Shown here one piece after another: positions 42,806-52,019 of a stretch of 64,000 nt of DNA; within the stretch, counting starts at the first letter, position 1, and each line of letters begins with the position of its first letter. The translations under genes were made by a program, and so were the position numbers. Under the pieces are notes generated by a model. That model saw only the letters and a program-made list of their open reading frames with translations. It had not been told where the DNA came from and did not search any database. This stretch comes from Neolewinella marina. GTDB lineage: Bacteria; Bacteroidota; Bacteroidia; Chitinophagales; Saprospiraceae. The DNA lies in NCBI RefSeq assembly GCF_002631205.1, contig NZ_PDLO01000001.1:558001-622000 (forward strand), written 5' to 3'.

Positions 42806-44090
42806 CGCGGCACCCCTGGTCGTTTTTAGATTCGGCTTTGGCCTGATGATGCTGCTCAGCATTGTGCGCTTCTGGGCGAATGGCTGGATCGAAAAACTGT
42901 ACCTGGAGCCCGACTTTTTCTTCTCCTATCGCTACTTCGAGTGGGTCAAGCCCCTTGGGTCCTGGACCTACCTGCTCTTTGCCCTCGTGGCCGTCGCGGC
43001 GGCCTGCATCATGGTGGGTTACCGCTACCGCCTGGCCATGGCGGTCTTTTTCCTCGGCTTCACCTACATCGAGCTGATGGACAAGACCACCTACCTCAAC
43101 CACTACTACTTCATCAGCCTGTTGTCCCTGCTGCTGTTCTGGATCCCCATTCCGGCGGGGCTGGCGGCGGCGCGCGGGTGCCGGGTGGACAAGGTATATA
43201 TCCAGGCGCTCCAGCTTTTCGTAGCCATAGTGTACTTCTACGCCGGCCTGGCCAAACTCAACAGCGACTGGCTGCTGCACGCCCAGCCCCTGGCCATCTG
43301 GCTGCCCGCCCGCTACGACCTGCCTCTGCTGGGCGACCTGCTCCAACAGCGCTGGGTACATTTTGCTTTCGCCTGGGGCGGGGCGCTGTACGACCTGGCC
43401 ATCCCCTTTCTGCTGCTGTGGCGCAGAACCCGGGTAATGGCCTTCGTACTCGTGGTCGTCTTCCACGTGCTTACGCGGGTGCTGTTCCCGATCGGGATGT
43501 TCCCCTACATCATGATCGTCAGCGCCCTGATCTTTTTCGGTCCGGAAGTCCACGAGCGCATCCTGGGCTGGCTGGCGCGGGGCCGTTCCCGCATCGCCGT
43601 GCGTTTCCCCCTGCCGCGGCCCAGCAGCGACTGGCGGCTCCTGCCCATCGGGGTCCTGCTGCTGTTCCACCTCCTCTTCCCCTTTCGCTATCTCCTGCAA
43701 CCTGGGGAGCTCTTCTGGACCGAAAGCGGCTACCGCTTCTCCTGGCGGGTGATGCTGATGGAAAAGGCCGGCCTGGCCACCTTCCGCATCGAGGACGCTG
43801 ACAGCGACCGTCGGGCGGTGGTTGACAACCGGGAGTTTCTTTCCGTCTTCCAGGAGAAACAAATGGCCTCCCAACCCGATTTCCTACTCGAGTTCGGGCA
43901 TTTCCTGGCGGAAGAATACCGCAACCGCGGTTTCGTCCGGCCGGCGGTATACGTCGACAGCTACGTGGCCCTCAACGGGCGGCTCAGCCAGCGGTACGTG
44001 GATCCCCGGGTCGACCTCACCACCGTTTCCCGGGACGCGCCCGTACACCAATGGCTGCTGCCCTTTCAAGATACGATCTATGGATTCTGA
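42789..44090 (+). CDS. HTTM-domain (vitamin K-dependent gamma-carboxylase-like) membrane protein
   Basis: A 433-residue protein with about eight transmembrane helices in an HTTM domain: GFGLMMLLSIVRFWANGWIE, WTYLLFALVAVAAACIMVGY, YIELMDKTTYLNHYYFISLL, YFYAGLAKLNSDWLLHAQPL and AYDLAIPFLLLWRRTRVMAF-like segments. A soluble C-terminal tail of about 100 residues follows (LFPFRYLLQPGELFWTESGY, RFSWRVMLMEKAGLA). The family is named for gamma-carboxylases, but bacterial members usually have no identified reaction. Overlapping start and end codons with its neighbours show strict co-expression with the imelysin and TonB receptor. Copy F of the dispersed element encodes a loop here (LAAARGCRVDK). Confidence 0.85.
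   Translation: MRTETSAAPLVVFRFGFGLMMLLSIVRFWANGWIEKLYLEPDFFFSYRYFEWVKPLGSWTYLLFALVAVAAACIMVGYRYRLAMAVFFLGFTYIELMDKTTYLNHYYFISLLSLLLFWIPIPAGLAAARGCRVDKVYIQALQLFVAIVYFYAGLAKLNSDWLLHAQPLAIWLPARYDLPLLGDLLQQRWVHFAFAWGGALYDLAIPFLLLWRRTRVMAFVLVVVFHVLTRVLFPIGMFPYIMIVSALIFFGPEVHERILGWLARGRSRIAVRFPLPRPSSDWRLLPIGVLLLFHLLFPFRYLLQPGELFWTESGYRFSWRVMLMEKAGLATFRIEDADSDRRAVVDNREFLSVFQEKQMASQPDFLLEFGHFLAEEYRNRGFVRPAVYVDSYVALNGRLSQRYVDPRVDLTTVSRDAPVHQWLLPFQDTIYGF
43163..43185 (-). repeat. dispersed GC-rich element, copy F, inside the HTTM gene
   Basis: In the gene sense GGCGGCGCGCGGGTGCCGGG; the reverse complement has the exact core GGCACCCGCG. It encodes a loop between two membrane helices, as does copy D. 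Orientation relative to transcription equals that of copies B, D, E and G. Confidence 0.5.
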
Positions 44091-46572
44091 CCGCCTGCTT
44101 TTCCTGGTGTGCCTGTTGCTGGGATGGAGCTGTCTTTTCGGCCAGCGCACCGTTGGGCTGGTAGTAACCGATACTTCCGGGACCGCGATCCCGGACACCG
44201 AGATCTTCGTGGCCGAAACCGCACGGCTGTTCACCACCGACGCGGGCGGCCGGGCCGCGGTGGCCCTGCCGGCTACGGGGCCGGCTACCCTGACCGTCTT
44301 TGCCATCGGGTTTGCCACTCGCCAGGTTGCGGTGACTGGTGAGGAAGCTTCCCTGCGGCTGGAACTCCAGCCCCTGAGCCTGAACCTGAGCTCGGTAACC
44401 ATCGTGGCCGAGGCCCGCCGGCGGGAGGCCCTGACCCGGCTGCGGGCGGTGGAGGGTACGGCCATCTACGCCGGCCGCAAAACTGAGGTCGTGAGCCTCG
44501 ATGCCCTAACCGTGAACCTGGCCACCAACCAGGCCCGGCAGATTTACGGCGAGGTATCCGGCCTTAATATTTACGAAAACGACGACGCGGGGCTGCAACT
44601 GAACATCGGCGGCCGCGGCCTCGACCCCAGCCGGTCGGCCAGTTTCAACACCCGACAGAACGGCTACGACATCAGCGCCGACGTGCTGGGGTACCCCGAA
44701 AGCTACTACACTCCTCCGGCCGAGGCCCTGGCCCGGATCGAGGTCGTCCGGGGGGCGGCCAGCCTGCAGTACGGCACCCAGTTCGGTGGCCTGGTCAACT
44801 TCGTGTTCCGCGAGCCGGAACGCACCCGCCAGTTCGTGGTCAACAGCCGGCAGACGGTGGGCTCCAACGGGCTGTTCACCTCCTTCAACAGCCTGAGCGG
44901 GCAGACGGGCCCTGTGGGCTACTACGGCTTCTACAACTATAAGCGGGGCGACGGCTTCCGGCCCAATTCCGGCTTCCAGTCCCACAACGCCTTCCTCCAC
45001 CTCGACTTTGCCCCCGCCTTCCTGCCCAATACCAGGATCGCGGCCGAATACACCTACCTGGACTACCTCGCCCAGCAGCCCGGAGGCCTGACGGACGCCC
45101 AGTTTTACCGTGACCCCTTCAGCAGCAACCGGGAACGCAACTGGTTCGCGGTCGACTGGCAGCTGTACAACCTGAAGGTCGAGCACCGCTTCAGTGTCCG
45201 CACCAACTTCAGCCTGAACGTCTTCGGCCTCGACGCCGGCCGGCGGGCGGTGGGCTTCCGGACCAATCGCGTAAGCCAGACCGAAGACCTCACCGCTCCC
45301 CGCGACCTACTCATCGGCCGGTTCCGCAACTACGGCGCGGAGGCCCGGATTCTGCACCGCTACCGCATCGGGCAGCAGGAAGCCATCGCCCTGCTGGGTA
45401 CCAAGGTGTACCGCGCCAACAACGCTGCCATCCAGGGACCAGGCACCGCGGAGGGCGACGCCGATTTCAGCCTCGCTACCGACCGCTTCCCGAGCTACCC
45501 CAACCAGTCCGACTTCACCTTCCCGAACCGGAACGTGGCCGTCTTCGGTGAGCACATCTTCTACCTGACCGACCGCTTCAGCGTCACCCCCGGTGCCCGC
45601 TTCGAGTACATCCGCACGGAAAGCCGGGGCAGCTACCGCCGGTTCGACTTCGACCTGGCCGGCAACCCCATCCGCGAAGAAACCTTCACCGACGACCGGG
45701 TATTCGAACGCAACCTGCTGCTGCTCGGGGTGGGCCTGAGCTACCGTCACAGTGAAGGGCTGGAGGCTTTCGCCAACGTCAGCGAGAACTACCGCTCGGT
45801 CACCTTCAACGACATCCGTACGGTGAACCCCAGTTTCCAGATCGACCCCAACATCCGCGACGAGAGCGGCTATACCCTCGACGCCGGACTGAGGGGGCGG
45901 AAGGGGCGCTGGTCCTACACGGCCAACACCTTCGCCATACGCTACGGCAACCGCCTTGGGGAAGTGCTGACCCCGGAGGTGAGAACCAACGCCGACGGCC
46001 AGGAAGTGGAAACCGGACGTATCGTGCGCCGGCGCGGCAACATCGGTGCGGCCTTCCTGTACGGACTGGAGAGCCTGGTGGAATGGCGGCTCCTGGATCC
46101 CGCTACGGCCGCCGACGGATCCCAGCCCTATGCCCTCACCCTGTTCGCCAACACCAGTCTGACGGACTCCCGCTACACCGATTCCGAAATTGCCGGGGTA
46201 GCCGGCAATCGGGTGGAGTTTATTCCCCGGCTGAACCTGAAGACCGGCCTCCGCTTCGGCTACGGCAACCTGCTCGGCTCCCTGCAGTACAGCTACCTGT
46301 CGCGGCAGTACACCGACGCCAGCAACGCCGAACAGGACCGGGCCGACAACCAGAGCGGTATCGTGGGCAGCATCCCGGCCTACGGGGTGGCGGACCTCAG
46401 CCTGAGCTACCGCTGGCGGTTCCTGACCCTGGAATCGGGCATCAACAACCTGATGAACGAAAGCTATTTCACCCGCCGGGCCACCGGCTACCCGGGACCG
46501 GGCATCATCCCTAGTGCCCCGCGCACTTTCTACCTGACCCTTGCCCTGCAACTGCCGGGCGGGGCGCGCTAG
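44080..46572 (+). CDS. TonB-dependent outer-membrane receptor
   Basis: An 830-residue receptor with signal peptide (LLFLVCLLLGWSCLFGQ). Residues about 20-100 are a carboxypeptidase-like/CarboxypepD_reg domain (VGLVVTDTSGTAIPDTEIFV), 110-230 the plug (QIYGEVSGLNIYENDDAGLQ, NIGGRGLDPSRSASFNTRQN, ARIEVVRGAASLQYGTQFGG), and the remainder the 22-stranded barrel ending in TFYLTLALQLPGGAR. Strand features such as FNDIRTVNPSFQIDPNI resemble ferric-citrate (FecA)-type receptors. The ATG at 44080 overlaps the HTTM stop by 11 bases; the open frame upstream is antisense-free but not conserved. It should import the operon's substrate, probably a ferric complex. Confidence 0.93.
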   Translation: MDSDRLLFLVCLLLGWSCLFGQRTVGLVVTDTSGTAIPDTEIFVAETARLFTTDAGGRAAVALPATGPATLTVFAIGFATRQVAVTGEEASLRLELQPLSLNLSSVTIVAEARRREALTRLRAVEGTAIYAGRKTEVVSLDALTVNLATNQARQIYGEVSGLNIYENDDAGLQLNIGGRGLDPSRSASFNTRQNGYDISADVLGYPESYYTPPAEALARIEVVRGAASLQYGTQFGGLVNFVFREPERTRQFVVNSRQTVGSNGLFTSFNSLSGQTGPVGYYGFYNYKRGDGFRPNSGFQSHNAFLHLDFAPAFLPNTRIAAEYTYLDYLAQQPGGLTDAQFYRDPFSSNRERNWFAVDWQLYNLKVEHRFSVRTNFSLNVFGLDAGRRAVGFRTNRVSQTEDLTAPRDLLIGRFRNYGAEARILHRYRIGQQEAIALLGTKVYRANNAAIQGPGTAEGDADFSLATDRFPSYPNQSDFTFPNRNVAVFGEHIFYLTDRFSVTPGARFEYIRTESRGSYRRFDFDLAGNPIREETFTDDRVFERNLLLLGVGLSYRHSEGLEAFANVSENYRSVTFNDIRTVNPSFQIDPNIRDESGYTLDAGLRGRKGRWSYTANTFAIRYGNRLGEVLTPEVRTNADGQEVETGRIVRRRGNIGAAFLYGLESLVEWRLLDPATAADGSQPYALTLFANTSLTDSRYTDSEIAGVAGNRVEFIPRLNLKTGLRFGYGNLLGSLQYSYLSRQYTDASNAEQDRADNQSGIVGSIPAYGVADLSLSYRWRFLTLESGINNLMNESYFTRRATGYPGPGIIPSAPRTFYLTLALQLPGGAR

Positions 46573-46590
46573 CGCACGGTAAAGGATGGG

Positions 46591-47079
46591 CTACTGGAGG
46601 ACGGCAAGGTCCTCCTCACCGAATTCCACGACAATATTATCTCCGAGGGTGGTGGACAACACCATGCCGCTGTAGGTGACGTAGATGGGCCAGTTCTTGT
46701 GCTGGCGGTCCACCAGGACGGCAACCTCAATCTTGCTGGGCAGCACCCGGTGGAGGGCACCGAGGGCGTAGAAGAGCGTGCGCCCGGTATTGGCTACATC
46801 GTCGACGACCAGCACGGGCTTGCCGTTCAGCTCCTCCACGTCGTGGTCAAGTTCCGGACCGGCGGCCAGCGGATCGGCCGGATCCATCCGCAAATTCCAG
46901 AGGTGGAGGGGTGCCTGGGATATCCTCCTCAGGTCCTGTTCCAGCCGGTGGGCGAGCTCCATGCCCCGGCGGTTGATGCCAAGGATGTAGAGCTCGCTCT
47001 CCTCCGTATTTCGTTCAAGGATCTCCATCGCCAGGCGGGTCACCTTGGCGTTGATCTGGGTATGGGTAAGTAACTGCAT
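46591..47079 (-). CDS. phosphoribosyltransferase-fold protein, PyrR-like
   Basis: A 162-residue type I PRTase. LYILGINRRGMELAHRLEQD is the N-terminal strand-helix, and the PRPP-binding motif VLVVDDVANTGRTLFYALGA stands at about residue 93. The C-terminal part (SKIEVAVLVDRQHKNWPIYV) is PyrR-like. PyrR proteins regulate pyrimidine genes and may have uracil phosphoribosyltransferase activity. No pyrimidine gene is adjacent: the gene starts 4 bases after the stop of the glycogen-debranching gene, so it is probably cotranscribed with it. Annotation as a general PRTase is safe; a regulatory role is inference. Confidence 0.85.
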   Translation of the reverse strand: MQLLTHTQINAKVTRLAMEILERNTEESELYILGINRRGMELAHRLEQDLRRISQAPLHLWNLRMDPADPLAAGPELDHDVEELNGKPVLVVDDVANTGRTLFYALGALHRVLPSKIEVAVLVDRQHKNWPIYVTYSGMVLSTTLGDNIVVEFGEEDLAVLQ

Positions 47080-47083
47080 CGGG

Positions 47084-49360
47084 CTATTCCTGAATCATCT
47101 GCAGCAATTTACGCACCTGCTCCACAATGGACACCTTGCGTTTGCCTTCCTCGGTTTGGTTGGCGGCGCGCAGCTTGAGGCGGAAGAGGTATAAACTGCG
47201 GGGGCCCAGCAGGAAAGGCTCATCGGCGAGGTAATCCTTCGGTGGCGGAATTTTACTGGTGTGGGTATCCACCAGCAATTCCCAGCGGGTATACTCCCGT
47301 ACGCCCGGCAGGTTGAACTCCACCCCTTCCCAGTAGCCGTTGAGGATCATGAGGAAGATATCGTCCTTGATGCGCCGGCCGCGCTCGTCGTATTCGTCCA
47401 TGCCCTCGCCGTTGAGGATCATGCCGACGCTGCGCTGGTTGCCGTCGGCCCAGTTTTCTTCCGTCATTTCGTGGCCGGCGGGGTTCAGCCACAGAATGTC
47501 ACTGATGGCCGTATCCTGGATCTTGAGGCCGCTGAAGAAACGACGGCGGTGGAAAACGGGGTTTTCCCGCCGCAGGGTAATCAGGTAGCGGGTGAATTCG
47601 TGGAGTTCCTTCTGATCCTTGTCCCAGTTCCAGTCGAACCAGCTGATGGGGTTGTCCTGGCAGTAGGCGTTGTTGTTGCCCATCTGGGTGCGGCCGTATT
47701 CGTCGCCCATGCTGATCATTGGTACCCCCTGGCTGAAGAGGAGGGTGGCCAGTTGGTTGCGCTGCATCCGCAGGCGAAGGGCCTGGATCTCCGGGTCGTC
47801 GGTTGGCCCTTCCACCCCGCAGTTCCAGCTGTTGTTGTGGGATTCTCCGTCGTTGTTTTCCTCGCCGTTGGCCAGGTTGTGCTTTTCGTTGTAGCTGTAG
47901 AGGTCGCGCAGGGTAAAGCCGTCGTGGGCGGTCACGAAATTGATGCTCGCCGCCGGGCGCCGGCCGCTGAGTTCGTAGAGGTCGCTGCTGCCCGTAAGGC
48001 GGTATGCCAGGTCGGCTACTCCGGCCGCGTCGCCCTTCCAGAACTCCCGGACGCTGTCGCGGTACTTTCCGTTCCATTCCGACCAGAGCACGGGAAAGGC
48101 CCCCACCTGGTAGCCGCCGGGACCGACGTCCCAGGGTTCGGCGATGAGCTTCACCTGGCTGATGATGGGGTCCTGGTGGATGGTGTCGAGGAAGGTACTC
48201 AGCTTGCCCACCTCGTAAAGTCCGCGGGCCAGGGCGCTGGCCAGGTCGAAGCGGAACCCGTCGACGTGCATTTCCGTCACCCAGTACCGCAGGCTGTCCA
48301 TCACGAGCTGGAGGGAGCGGTTGTGGACCATGTTGACCGTATTGCCGGTGCCGGTATAGTCCATGTAGAACTCCTTGCTGTCCTCAACGAGGCGGTAGTA
48401 GGCCTGGTTGTCCAGCCCCTTCATGCCCAGCATCGGACCGTAGTGGTTGCCTTCGGCGGTGTGGTTGTAGACGACGTCGAGGATGACCTCCAGTCCGGCC
48501 TTGTGCAGGGCCTTGACCATGTCCTTGAACTCCTTGACCTGCTCGCCGGCCCGCCCGGATGAAGCGTAGTCGGCGTGGGGAGCGAAGAAGCACTGGGAAT
48601 TGTAGCCCCAGTAGTTGCGCAGCCCCTTGTCGATGAGGTGGCTGTCCTGGACGAAGTGGTGTACCGGCATCAGCTCCACGGCGGTGATGCCCAGGTTCTT
48701 CAGGTACTCGATGGTCACCGGATGGGCCAGACCGGCGTAGGTGCCGCGTAGTTCTTCGGGGATGGCGGGCAGCTGTTGGGTCAGCCCCTTCACGTGCATC
48801 TCGTAGATGACCGTTTCGTGCATCGGGCGCTCCAGCCGTACGTCGCCTTCCCAGTCGTAGCGGGTGTCGATCACCACCCCCTTGGTGATGTAAGGGGCGC
48901 TGTCCTGCTCGTCCATTTTCAGGTAGCGCTCCGGGTCTTCGTCGTGGATGGGGTAAGGGAATACGGCGGGGTGCCAGTCGATGGTCCCGTCGATGGCCTT
49001 GGTGTAGGGATCGATGAGCAGCTTGTTGGCATTGTAGAGCTTGCCTTCCTTGGGGTTCCAGTCGCCGTGGGCGCGGAATCCGTAGCGCCACCCGGTCTCC
49101 AGTTTGGGGATGTAGCAGTGCCAGACCTGGTCGGTCTGTTCCATCATCTGGATGCGATAGGCTTCCTCATTGGGGGAATCCTGCCGGAAAAGGCAGAGGT
49201 CCATACGGGTAGCGCCCTCGCTGAAGACGGCGAAATTGGTGCCCTTGGGCGTCCAGGTGGCACCGAGGGGATACGGCCTGCCCGGCCAGATTTCAATATT
49301 GTCAAAGGTGCCGTAGGGCTTTTTGCGCTGGAGGTCCGCAATCGTTTTCGCTTTCGTCAT
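47084..49360 (-). CDS. glgX: glycogen-debranching enzyme (GlgX/isoamylase type, GH13)
   Basis: A 758-residue enzyme hydrolysing alpha-1,6 branches of glycogen. An N-terminal CBM48 domain (GRPYPLGATWTPKGTNFAVF) precedes the GH13 barrel, with conserved blocks MPVHHFVQDSHLIDKGLRNY, EVILDVVYNHTAEGNHYGP and the catalytic set Asp372 (VDGFRFDLASAL), Glu408 (LIAEPWDVGPGG) and Asp480 (VTAHDGFTLRD). The C-terminal beta domain ends at about residue 740. The ATG at 49360 is chosen; the frame opens at 49468. The downstream PRTase is 4 bases away. It probably belongs to storage-polysaccharide turnover; no other glg gene is present. Confidence 0.94.
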   Translation of the reverse strand: MTKAKTIADLQRKKPYGTFDNIEIWPGRPYPLGATWTPKGTNFAVFSEGATRMDLCLFRQDSPNEEAYRIQMMEQTDQVWHCYIPKLETGWRYGFRAHGDWNPKEGKLYNANKLLIDPYTKAIDGTIDWHPAVFPYPIHDEDPERYLKMDEQDSAPYITKGVVIDTRYDWEGDVRLERPMHETVIYEMHVKGLTQQLPAIPEELRGTYAGLAHPVTIEYLKNLGITAVELMPVHHFVQDSHLIDKGLRNYWGYNSQCFFAPHADYASSGRAGEQVKEFKDMVKALHKAGLEVILDVVYNHTAEGNHYGPMLGMKGLDNQAYYRLVEDSKEFYMDYTGTGNTVNMVHNRSLQLVMDSLRYWVTEMHVDGFRFDLASALARGLYEVGKLSTFLDTIHQDPIISQVKLIAEPWDVGPGGYQVGAFPVLWSEWNGKYRDSVREFWKGDAAGVADLAYRLTGSSDLYELSGRRPAASINFVTAHDGFTLRDLYSYNEKHNLANGEENNDGESHNNSWNCGVEGPTDDPEIQALRLRMQRNQLATLLFSQGVPMISMGDEYGRTQMGNNNAYCQDNPISWFDWNWDKDQKELHEFTRYLITLRRENPVFHRRRFFSGLKIQDTAISDILWLNPAGHEMTEENWADGNQRSVGMILNGEGMDEYDERGRRIKDDIFLMILNGYWEGVEFNLPGVREYTRWELLVDTHTSKIPPPKDYLADEPFLLGPRSLYLFRLKLRAANQTEEGKRKVSIVEQVRKLLQMIQE

Positions 49361-49491
49361 AAAAGTGCATTTGCCGGTGGAATCAGCCACCGCCGGCCCC
49401 GTAAGGTTGATGGGAAATACTAATGAATGGCTAACTAGGGTAACCCCACTTTTGCCCCCGGCGTTCACCCCGGGCGGGTCGGATACCCATT

Positions 49492-49851
49492 TCAGTAGCT
49501 GTCGCCGGCCAGCATTACCAGGGTACAGCCGTACACTACCTCGATGCCCGCTTCCCGGGCCAGGCGTACCAGTTCGGCGTTTTCCGTACCCGGATTAAAG
49601 ATGATGCGCCGGGGCGCCACGCGCAGGAGCCAATCGTAGTACTCGGGCTGGTGCTGGGGGCCGATGTAGAGGGTCACGGTGTCGATTTCCGGGACGTCGG
49701 GCTTGCCATTCAGGATCTCACGGCCCTTGATGCGACCTTTCTTGATGCCCACCGGGATGATTTCGTGGCCCCGGTTGGCGAGGCGTTCGGCGGCCAGGTA
49801 AGCAAAACGGGAGGGGTTGGGCGTGGCTCCCAGGATCAAAGTGGTCTTCAC
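49492..49851 (-). CDS. CoA-binding protein
   Basis: A 119-residue Rossmann-fold protein of the CoA-binding (YccU-like) family. TLILGATPNPSRFAYLAAER is the nucleotide-binding start; GHEIIPVGIKKG, DTVTLYIGPQHQPEYYDWLL and IIFNPGTENAELVRLAREAG complete the fold, and VYGCTLVMLAGDSY is the usual ending. The partner and role are unknown. It is alone; copy G of the dispersed element lies upstream between this gene and marC. Confidence 0.88.
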   Translation of the reverse strand: MKTTLILGATPNPSRFAYLAAERLANRGHEIIPVGIKKGRIKGREILNGKPDVPEIDTVTLYIGPQHQPEYYDWLLRVAPRRIIFNPGTENAELVRLAREAGIEVVYGCTLVMLAGDSY

Positions 49852-49927
49852 GGTCAGGGTTATATTCAGTACGTATTCCCGTAAGCAACAGCGGAACGCG
49901 CCCGCTTGTGCTGGCTTCCCCGGCTTT

Positions 49928-49953
49928 CCCCGGCACCCGCGCTCCGCCGCCGC
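49928..49953 (+). repeat. dispersed GC-rich element, copy G, directly after marC
   Basis: CCCCGGCACCCGCGCTCCGC plus a further GCC-GCC tail; exact core GGCACCCGCG. In the marC sense it begins 2 bases after the stop and reads GCGGAGCGCGGGTGCC, the orientation of copies B and E. The preceding CTTCCCCGGCTTTCCCC resembles the bases before copy A. Confidence 0.6.
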
Positions 49954-49955
49954 TC

Positions 49956-50606
49956 CTACTTGCGCATCAGCTCCACCTGGGGCCAGATGTCGCCCACCAG
50001 GCTGACAACCCCGTAAATGAGCAGCTGGATGCCGATGGCCATCACCAGAAAGCCCATGATGCAGCTAAGGGCGCTCAGACCAGCGCGGCCCAGCAAGCGG
50101 AACAACAGGGGGGCATACTGCAGGGTGATGAACACCAGCACGGCCATGACGGCCACGACGCCAACGATGAGGGCGCTCACTTCCCAGCTCGGATCACTGG
50201 CCGAAAGACCGATCAGCAGGGAGATGCTGCCGGGACCGGAAAGCATGGGCATGGCCATGGGGGTGAAGCTGATGTCCTCCTTGGCCTGGGCCTCCTCCTC
50301 GATCTGGTGACTGATGCGGCGGCGCTCGAACTTGCTGTTCAGCAGGCCGTAACCGCTGTTGATGATGATGAGCCCGCCGGCGATCTGCAGGGCGTTCAGG
50401 GAGATGCCGAAAAAGTTCAGGATCACCGACCCGGCAAAGAAGAAGGTCACCAGGATCACCATGAAGTACAGGGCCGTCCGCCGGGCGGTATGCGACCGCT
50501 CCACGTTGCTATAATCGTTGGTCAGGGTGAGGTACATAGGTACCGCCCCGAAGGGGTTAACCACCGAAAACAGGGATCCGAGCGTCGCAAAGAAGAAGCT
50601 AATCAT
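49956..50606 (-). CDS. marC: MarC-family integral membrane protein
   Basis: A 216-residue inner-membrane protein with six hydrophobic segments. Family features are FSVVNPFGAVPMYLTLTNDY near the start, FFAGSVILNFFGISLNALQI, AGGLIIINSGYGLL and ISFTPMAMPMLSGPGSISLL with the typical double-Pro/Gly turn, then LLFRLLGRAGLSALSCIMGF. MarC proteins have no established transport substrate (the older multidrug-resistance link has been withdrawn). It is monocistronic. Confidence 0.9.
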   Translation of the reverse strand: MISFFFATLGSLFSVVNPFGAVPMYLTLTNDYSNVERSHTARRTALYFMVILVTFFFAGSVILNFFGISLNALQIAGGLIIINSGYGLLNSKFERRRISHQIEEEAQAKEDISFTPMAMPMLSGPGSISLLIGLSASDPSWEVSALIVGVVAVMAVLVFITLQYAPLLFRLLGRAGLSALSCIMGFLVMAIGIQLLIYGVVSLVGDIWPQVELMRK

Positions 50607-50693
50607 ACGGCCAAGAACGCACTTCCGCCGGGCAAGTTGCCTCCTGGCGGCCAGGCGGCTACTCCGCCCCCGCTACGTATTATTTCGCGGCCC

Positions 50694-50727
50694 ACCCGCC
50701 GGGGCGTCTTATGGCGCCCCGGCGGGT
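50694..50727. terminator. strong hairpin between fadA and marC
   Basis: A perfect 13-bp GC stem (ACCCGCCGGGGCG/CGCCCCGGCGGGT) with an 8-base loop (TCTTATGG) lies about 95 bases past the fadA stop and 90 before marC. It is not followed by a clear T-run, so intrinsic termination is probable but not certain. Confidence 0.5.
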
Positions 50728-50819
50728 ATCGTCGGCCTAATTGCGTATGGTGGAAAAGCCGGGAAACGGGCAATTCGCGCATGCGGTTGCCCTCCCTTTT
50801 TTCCGGAAATTAACGTTTC

Positions 50820-51992
50820 CTACAGCCGTTCGTAGATGCCAGCGATGCCCTGTCCGCCGCCGACGCAGGCGGTGACCATGCCGTAGCGGAGGTCGCGGCG
50901 CCTCATTTCATTAAGCAGCTGGATCGACAGCTTCGCCCCCGTACAACCCAGGGGGTGGCCCAGGGCGATGGCACCACCGTTGACGTTGACGATCTCCGGG
51001 TCTATGCCCATCTCGCGGATGACGGCCAGGGACTGGGTAGCAAAGGCCTCGTTTAGCTCCACGAGCTCCACGTCCTTCAGCTGCAGTCCGGCCTGCCGCA
51101 GGGCCTTCGGGATGGCCACACAGGGACCGATGCCCATGTACAGCGGGTCGACGCCTCCAACCGAGCAGCTCACTAGGCGGGCGATGGGCTCGAGGCCCAG
51201 TTGCTTCACCATTTCGCCGCTCATCACGATGACGAAGGCTACCCCGTCGCTGGTCTGGCTGCTGTTTCCGGCCGTCACTACCCCACCCTGCTGGAATACG
51301 GGGCGGAGCTTGCTCAGGGCCTCCATGCTGGTCGAGCGGCGGACGCCCTCGTCGACGGCCACCGTATGGCTGCTGGTCTGCCGCTTGCCGTCCTTGACGA
51401 ACACCTCTTCCACCTCAACGGGCAGGATTTCGTCGGCGAACAGCCCCTGGTCGATGGCGGCCGCGGCCCGTTCGTGGCTGCGCACCGCGAAGCGGTCGGC
51501 GTCCTCCCGGCTGACGTTGTACTTCCTGGCCACGGCCTCGGCCGTGATGCCCATGCTGACGACGTAGTCCGGCGTGGTGCTGGCCACCTCGTAGCTGGGG
51601 GCCAGCTTGTAGCCCGTCATGGGAATGTGGCTCATGCTTTCGGCACCGCCGGCCACGAAACACTCGCCCATCCCGGCCTTGATCTTGGCCACCGCCATGG
51701 CGATGGTTTCCAGGCCACTGGCGCAGTAGCGGTTCACGGTGACGCCGGGGACCGACTTGCCGAGGGCGCGCAGGCTGATCTGGCGACCGACCTGCAGCCC
51801 CTGCTCCCCTTCCGGGTTGGCGCAGCCCACCAGGACGTCGTCGACGACCTGGGGGTCGATCTTGTCGTTGCGTTCAAACAGGGCCTGGATGACCCGTACG
51901 GCCAGGTCATCGGAGCGGAAATTCCGGAATCCACCGCGGCCGGCTTTGCCAACGGCGCTGCGCAGGCCACTTACGATATATGCTTCTTTCAT
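50820..51992 (-). CDS. fadA: acetyl-CoA C-acyltransferase (thiolase), beta-oxidation
   Basis: A 390-residue thiolase that cleaves 3-ketoacyl-CoA. The acyl-accepting Cys lies in VTVNRYCASGLETIAMAVAK, the His in GHPLGCTGAK and the second Cys in MVTACVGGGQG near the end. Other family parts are AYIVSGLRSAVGKAGRGGFR, AGGAESMSHIPMTGYK and QPVFQQGGVVTAGNSSQTSDG-like segments. The gene starts 27 bases after the fadB-like gene stop, forming an FadBA unit. A degradative thiolase is more likely than a biosynthetic one because of this pairing. Confidence 0.94.
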   Translation of the reverse strand: MKEAYIVSGLRSAVGKAGRGGFRNFRSDDLAVRVIQALFERNDKIDPQVVDDVLVGCANPEGEQGLQVGRQISLRALGKSVPGVTVNRYCASGLETIAMAVAKIKAGMGECFVAGGAESMSHIPMTGYKLAPSYEVASTTPDYVVSMGITAEAVARKYNVSREDADRFAVRSHERAAAAIDQGLFADEILPVEVEEVFVKDGKRQTSSHTVAVDEGVRRSTSMEALSKLRPVFQQGGVVTAGNSSQTSDGVAFVIVMSGEMVKQLGLEPIARLVSCSVGGVDPLYMGIGPCVAIPKALRQAGLQLKDVELVELNEAFATQSLAVIREMGIDPEIVNVNGGAIALGHPLGCTGAKLSIQLLNEMRRRDLRYGMVTACVGGGQGIAGIYERL

Positions 51993-52019
51993 GGTATTTT
52001 CTTCTTTGGTTTGGGGTGG

